This document shows positions 18,078 to 22,290 of a stretch of 22,290 bases of DNA, piece by piece. The stretch's first letter is position 1, and each line of letters begins with the position of its first letter. Below the pieces are notes generated by a model. That model was not told where the DNA came from, ran no database searches, and worked only from the letters and a program-made list of their open reading frames with translations. The translations under genes and the position numbers were made by a program. The stretch lies in contig MVAQ01000300.1 of NCBI GenBank assembly GCA_014825775.1, positions 1 through 22,290 of the forward strand, written 5' to 3'. This stretch comes from Krasilnikovozyma curviuscula. Lineage: Eukaryota > Basidiomycota > Tremellomycetes > Cystofilobasidiales > Mrakiaceae.

Positions 18078-19910
18078 ATGTCAAAAGAAACGGAATTCTT
18101 GCCCAAGGGATACATCAGATACACCGATGTCATCTATGAATGGCCCAAGAATCTCTATCCTGAGCAGGTCAGTAAGGGGATTTCTCGACTTTCCTTCTGA
18201 ATGAGGTATTTTAGCTCGTCTTTGGTCATTTGAGCCACGAACCAGATATAGACGGAGCCTTCATCATACACGTGCTTTGATGTACTCGACGATGTGCTAA
18301 ACTGACGAGAAACACTCCCTCTTGATTTCCTCGCTGCAGTACGATGCCATCAAGACGTGCTTCCTGCATGACGCCATCACCAATCCTCTCTGCCCTCTCA
18401 ACGTTGATGGAAAGGGTACTTCGTTCTACGTCGGTGAATACATTCCTGCTTCAGGATTTGGGATCATTCCTTGTCGCTGACCGGACATTCGGCGCGTGCT
18501 GCCAGGTAAAATGGAAAATAATGGGGGTTTGAAGCTGCTCTTGCACACTGATCAGCTGGAGTACATGATTTACTACATTCATACTGTTCAGGTTGCTGGT
18601 TGTAAGAGGCCTATTCCAATGCCAAGTTCAGAATCAATCATCAAGCCTAAAGATTGCCTGAACATCGTTAGTATATCATTGGCTGTGGATGAGTTTTTAA
18701 CCTTCTGACTGGGCTGTCTCACAAATGCAGTCTGTGATTCAATATGAAAATGCCAAAGCGTTGAAGGCTGGCCAGAAGAAGATCGATAAGGTGAGGCTTC
18801 CGTGGAATTCCCTTAGTGATCGATCCTGATACTTACATTTGATTTTTTGAATAGCACAACAAAGCATCTAAAGGAAAACGAATTCTTGATCCCATTGAGC
18901 TGAAGACCAGATACACCACTGTTCAAGAAGTTCACATTACACGAAAAGGAAACTTCCTCGCCATCGACTTCGAGACTTGTGACGTTGACCACAACATCGT
19001 TCTAGAGATTGGCTACAGTGGTGTTCGTTGGGTCAGGAATGGTAACGGCGAAGTTAATGAGGTCAGGGAGAATGGTCATTGGTGCCCAAAGGAGAATGTC
19101 TCGCTGAAGAATAAATTCGGTCTCAACCATCGTTATGTACGTATGATTCCCAAAGTGATCGACAAAGCTGTGGGCTGACTGTATTTCTGGTGGTTCAGGA
19201 CTACTTGCATGGTACTAGCGATATGTCGAAATCTCTTCCTGAGTTGGTCCAGCTCCTTCACCGTCTAATCAAAGATTGGGATACATGCGACGAAAACCCT
19301 CTTTTCCTGGTGAGCCCAATCCCAGCTCTCAGAATACTTAGCACTGCAATCCTGTTAACACCCGCTTTCCTTTCACATCCATCACAGATCTTCCATGCTA
19401 GAGAAGCTGACCTCCAAACTCTCAACGACCAATTCAAGTTCCCAGTCGCTGAATGGAACGACTCAACGTTTGAAGCGGGCCCCTACATTCCTACAACCAA
19501 AGGCAACATCTACATTCTTGACACTCAGGACATGTATGGTGCCCTAGCTCAAACGCCGAAGAACAAACCGGTTGGCTTATCAGATATGCTGAGCACCTTA
19601 GGCGTTCCTTTCACCCGAGGAAAGATGCATAACGCTGGAAATGACGCCTATGTAGGTAGCTAGCAATTTTCTTACTCTCTCCTCTAGTTCTAGGACATTC
19701 AGTATTAACAACGAATAACCCCATGTGCAGGCAACATTGGACGCTTTCGTCAAGATGGCAACTTCACCTCCGATTGAGAAGTACAGAGCTCAGCTCTGGC
19801 CTGAAGGACTGAGTACCCAGCTGTTTATATCTCATGACCCACCTCCAGATCCTGCTGGTGATTTTGGAATTGGGGAAAATATTCCTGGCGTTCACGACTA
19901 TGCTACCTGA
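18078..19910 (+). CDS. Gfd2/YDR514C-like DEDDh RNase H-fold protein, with apparent frameshift
   Basis: Exons: 18078-18167, 18340-18505, 18592-18666, 18731-18790, 18855-19136, 19199-19309, 19388-19651, 19731-19910. Introns are 62-172 bp with good signals. The C-terminal half (about residues 150-400) looks like the Gfd2/YDR514C RNase H-like domain: FLAIDFET gives D168 and E170, an aspartate follows in ADLQTLND, and HNAGNDAY gives the H-x4-D pair (H342, D347), a full DEDDh exonuclease set. The N-terminal half has several cysteines (TCFLH, NPLCPL, FGACCQVAGCKR). In the second exon the frame from 18340 runs into a stop at 18478-18480, while a shift of one base near 18457-18463 continues as GSFLVADRTFGACCQ into the next exon. 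A weak 52-bp intron (18403-18454, donor GTTGAT) would also restore frame, giving 391 residues. Substrate is unknown; Gfd2 in yeast is linked to mRNA export. Confidence 0.78.
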
Positions 19911-20094
19911 ACTTCGAGGGAGCGACGGCTTTGCGTCCCATCTCATTTCTTGTTTCCGAGACCTTCACTACCTTCATTCTCGCAATCTTACAAACATACC
20001 ATCATATTCATACCCACGTAGTGTCTTCGGTTTTGCTTTCCCGTGGCAACATTCTGCACTCGAGAGCGTCGTTCAAGAAAGTGAGATCATTGCA

Positions 20095-21911
20095 CTACAA
20101 TATCCTGATATCCATCTCGTTGACCTGAGCAGTAGTAAATAGAACCTCTTCATCACCATCTACCTGCATCCCATCTTCTCCGTCCTCGTTCGCATCTTCA
20201 TACAGAGGCGCTTCTTCATCTTCTCTTCTCACCAAAGCACCGAACCTCAACAGCCCGCTATTTGAAGATTGTGGTTGGAACACTGCTCGGCGTAGAGAAA
20301 GCTCTGGGTTGTAGGTGTAAGGGTTAAGGATGAGTTCTTTATAAACTATGGTCGTCGCAGTGGATGGAGGTGCGGGCGTGGTGGTAAATTTGAGTAGCTG
20401 GTCGAAGGCTGATTCAGCTTTCAACCATGTCTCGGTCGGTGTCGACCAATCCCAGATGAGCTTTGTTCCAAATATGGTTGGTTGGCTGGCGTTCAACATC
20501 ACTTCCTCGTCCTCGTTCGTAGGTGCAGTCGCCGTAGGTATCTGATGCGTGAACCACTCTTCGCCAGTCTCACAGTCGTAGCTCGTGACGAACATGTTCT
20601 TTGGTATTAACTTCTTCTCGGACGGAGCCACACCGATGGCATTACCGTGCTGTAGGTATTGAGGGGATGGGAGCTCGTCGCTCGTTTCGAATGGAAAGAT
20701 TGCTGCTGACACCTGAGAGAGATCAGATGGTGCAGCTGATGATGAGTTTCTTAAAGAAATAGATACTTCAGTTGAAGCTGAAGTTGTGGACCTGCTGGCC
20801 GCTGGCGGTGGTGTTGAAATGGTCGAAGGAGTAACACTGCCTTCACCAAATGTCGTCTTCACACCGATTTCCTTCATACCAATTTTAAACCCCTTCGACT
20901 TGTTCCGGTTTGAATTGACTGTAAAACCAATCTTGAAGTCAGGTTGGGCTGCTTTGCTGGTTGCTGCTGTGGAAGTCAAAGGAGGGACCGCAGCAGAAAG
21001 TGACGGAGAAGGTTCAGAAAGCGCCGCCAGTGACTGAATACGTTCCACTTCCTTCAAGGCTTTCTGCCGCTTACGACGGCGGATATTTCGATCGTGAGTT
21101 GTCTTCAGACCTTCACCAGGAGGAACGGGATTTTGTGTCGCCCTAAAATGAAACAAAAACGGTCAGGCAACCTCTTTACACACAAAAAACCTGACAAAAT
21201 CAAAAGAAGAACACTCACTTTGGATTTAGTAAGACTGGAAATGATGGTCTTACCCCAGTTTTCGACGTTGCCTGGCGAAGAGGAGCTAGGGATGCCTTCG
21301 TTGTTGATTGAAAACAAGGGGCAGACGACGATGACGACGTTGATAGCGCCGAAGAGGAATAAGAGCTGGCTGATGACGTTGAATCAGATTCTAAGGAGGA
21401 GTCAGAGGAGTTGCTGCCGTCGCTTTCGGCGTCGCTTTCTTCACTGTCATCGCTATCACTGCTTATGTTTTTCGAAAGCGGCGGTTGCTGATGGTCTACT
21501 TTCAGTTTTTTCGATGGATTTAAATGTGGAGGGTCGAGATCGTTTCTTATCCTCTTCGTTGATGAAGCTGGCCATTCCTGTTCCGAAGACGGCGCTGCGA
21601 GGCGCACTCTACAAGAAAACCCGGAATTGACAACTGCAAATTTTCTGACTCTGGAAAAATACTTACTCTATCACCAATTTACTATCATTCCAGTCAATCA
21701 CAGCGCTTTTTGACTGCGGCAGCAGTAAGAATCCTTCGACCAGCAAGTCGATTTCCTTTCCCTGCACGCAGGCCAACTGGTTCTGAACCTGTATCTGCAA
21801 GTCTTTCACAGTCGAGGAATTGTCTGTGATATGTTCGAATAGGAGCCATGCTTTGATAATTGGGAGAGGTTCGATTGTTGATATCTTGACTCTGCGAGAA
21901 ATGCTCGACAT
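20095..21911 (-). CDS. Coilin-like protein
   Basis: Three exons: 21911-21667, 21608-21219, 21142-20095, with introns of 58 and 76 bp; frame is kept and the product is 560 residues. Coilin is the scaffold of Cajal bodies, nuclear sites of snRNP assembly (family knowledge). Seen here: residues 1-90 form a coilin-type ubiquitin-like N-terminus, RVKISTIEPLPIIKAWLLF then LLVEGFLLLPQSKSAVIDWN and KLVIEVRL, which parallels the 'EGFxLPPxES ... D.D' pattern of animal and plant coilins. Next is an acidic Ser/Asp/Glu-rich stretch (about 130-175), then a basic run RRRKRQK (233-239), a likely nuclear signal, and a C-terminal part around IPKNMFVTSYDCETGEEWF in the position of the coilin Tudor-like domain. 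The first in-frame ATG at 21911 is used as start. The N-terminal match is good; the C-terminal one is suggestive only. Confidence 0.72.
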
Positions 21912-22290
21912 GCTGGAAACCAGTCTCTCGAAATTGTTGGAGGTTTGAGGCACCGAGAATGACTTCGAGGAGTCTTTAACCTGAGCTGCATCATGGTTTC
22001 AGAAATTCAGAAAAGCAGTTCGGGTGGATAGCTCCAGACATCAGACGGACAGAGAACATAGTGCTCACCTCACAAAGTAGGCAGGCACCTTACAGCTACT
22101 AGTTCTACAGCTGCTGCACTCCTGATGTGAAGACGGTTCCTTAACTTTAGCTGATATCCTTGAGTGAATCAACTTTAAAAGTTACTGAAAGTATCTGTTG
22201 ACTGTTAGGCTGACCTCTGGATTTTTCGCAGTGCTTCAGCTGACTTGAATTGCTATTAGTTTTGGAATACAGATCTCAATTTTGTACTGT
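21912..22290. promoter_or_regulatory. Upstream region of the coilin-like gene
   Basis: About 380 bp ahead of the minus-strand start at 21911, running to the window edge. Its coding-strand frame stays open for 14 codons before the ATG, and no further ATG is in frame there. No other gene, repeat or clear promoter motif was recognised. Confidence 0.35.

Noticed and set aside
1..22290. Mobile elements, CRISPR arrays, biosynthetic cluster
   Set aside because: No transposase, reverse transcriptase, terminal repeats, spaced repeats or set of pathway genes was seen.

Overview
The window looks like nuclear DNA of a basidiomycete yeast or filamentous fungus, most likely Tremellomycetes (Cryptococcus/Kwoniella-like). 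Reasons: genes lie on both strands with short intergenic spaces; almost every gene is cut by many short introns (mostly 45-120 bp, GT(A/G/C)(A/C)GT-type donors, CAG/TAG acceptors); several exons are only 12-25 nt; and all recognisable products are eukaryotic housekeeping proteins. The placement is an inference from gene style, not from a database search. I saw no transposase, reverse transcriptase, CRISPR, rRNA or tRNA.

Layout: (1) 203-2974, minus: a serine/proline-rich SANT/Myb-like nuclear protein ending in an array of R-R-x-S motifs, probably with two extra 5' exons. (2) 3681-4614, plus: a ZNF830/CCDC16-type zinc-finger protein. (3) 4615-6009: no resolvable gene, but some coding-like islands. 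(4) 6010-7351, minus: a Ras2-type GTPase in eight exons, one of 12 nt. (5) 8295-9482, minus: an aprataxin (Hnt3) without FHA domain and with a degraded zinc knuckle. (6) 9626-11950, minus: an IlvD/Edd-family Fe-S dehydratase with a GC-AG intron. (7) 11951-13121: unresolved. (8) 13122-14573, minus: cytochrome c oxidase subunit IV (COX4, COX5B-type) with a long N-terminal extension. (9) 15544-17824, plus: the SWI/SNF subunit SWP73/BAF60. (10) 18078-19910, plus: a Gfd2/YDR514C-like RNase H-fold protein with an apparent one-base frameshift. (11) 20095-21911, minus: a coilin-like protein.

The genes do not form a pathway or cluster. They are an ordinary mixture of signalling, DNA repair, metabolism, respiration, chromatin remodelling and RNA biology. 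All exon joins below were worked out by hand from splice consensus, reading-frame continuity and similarity to remembered protein families; every listed join keeps the frame, except the one flagged frameshift in gene 10. The most interesting points are the phosphosite array, the Ras switch-I micro-exon, the aprataxin zinc-knuckle loss, the GC-AG intron, the coilin homologue and the frameshift.
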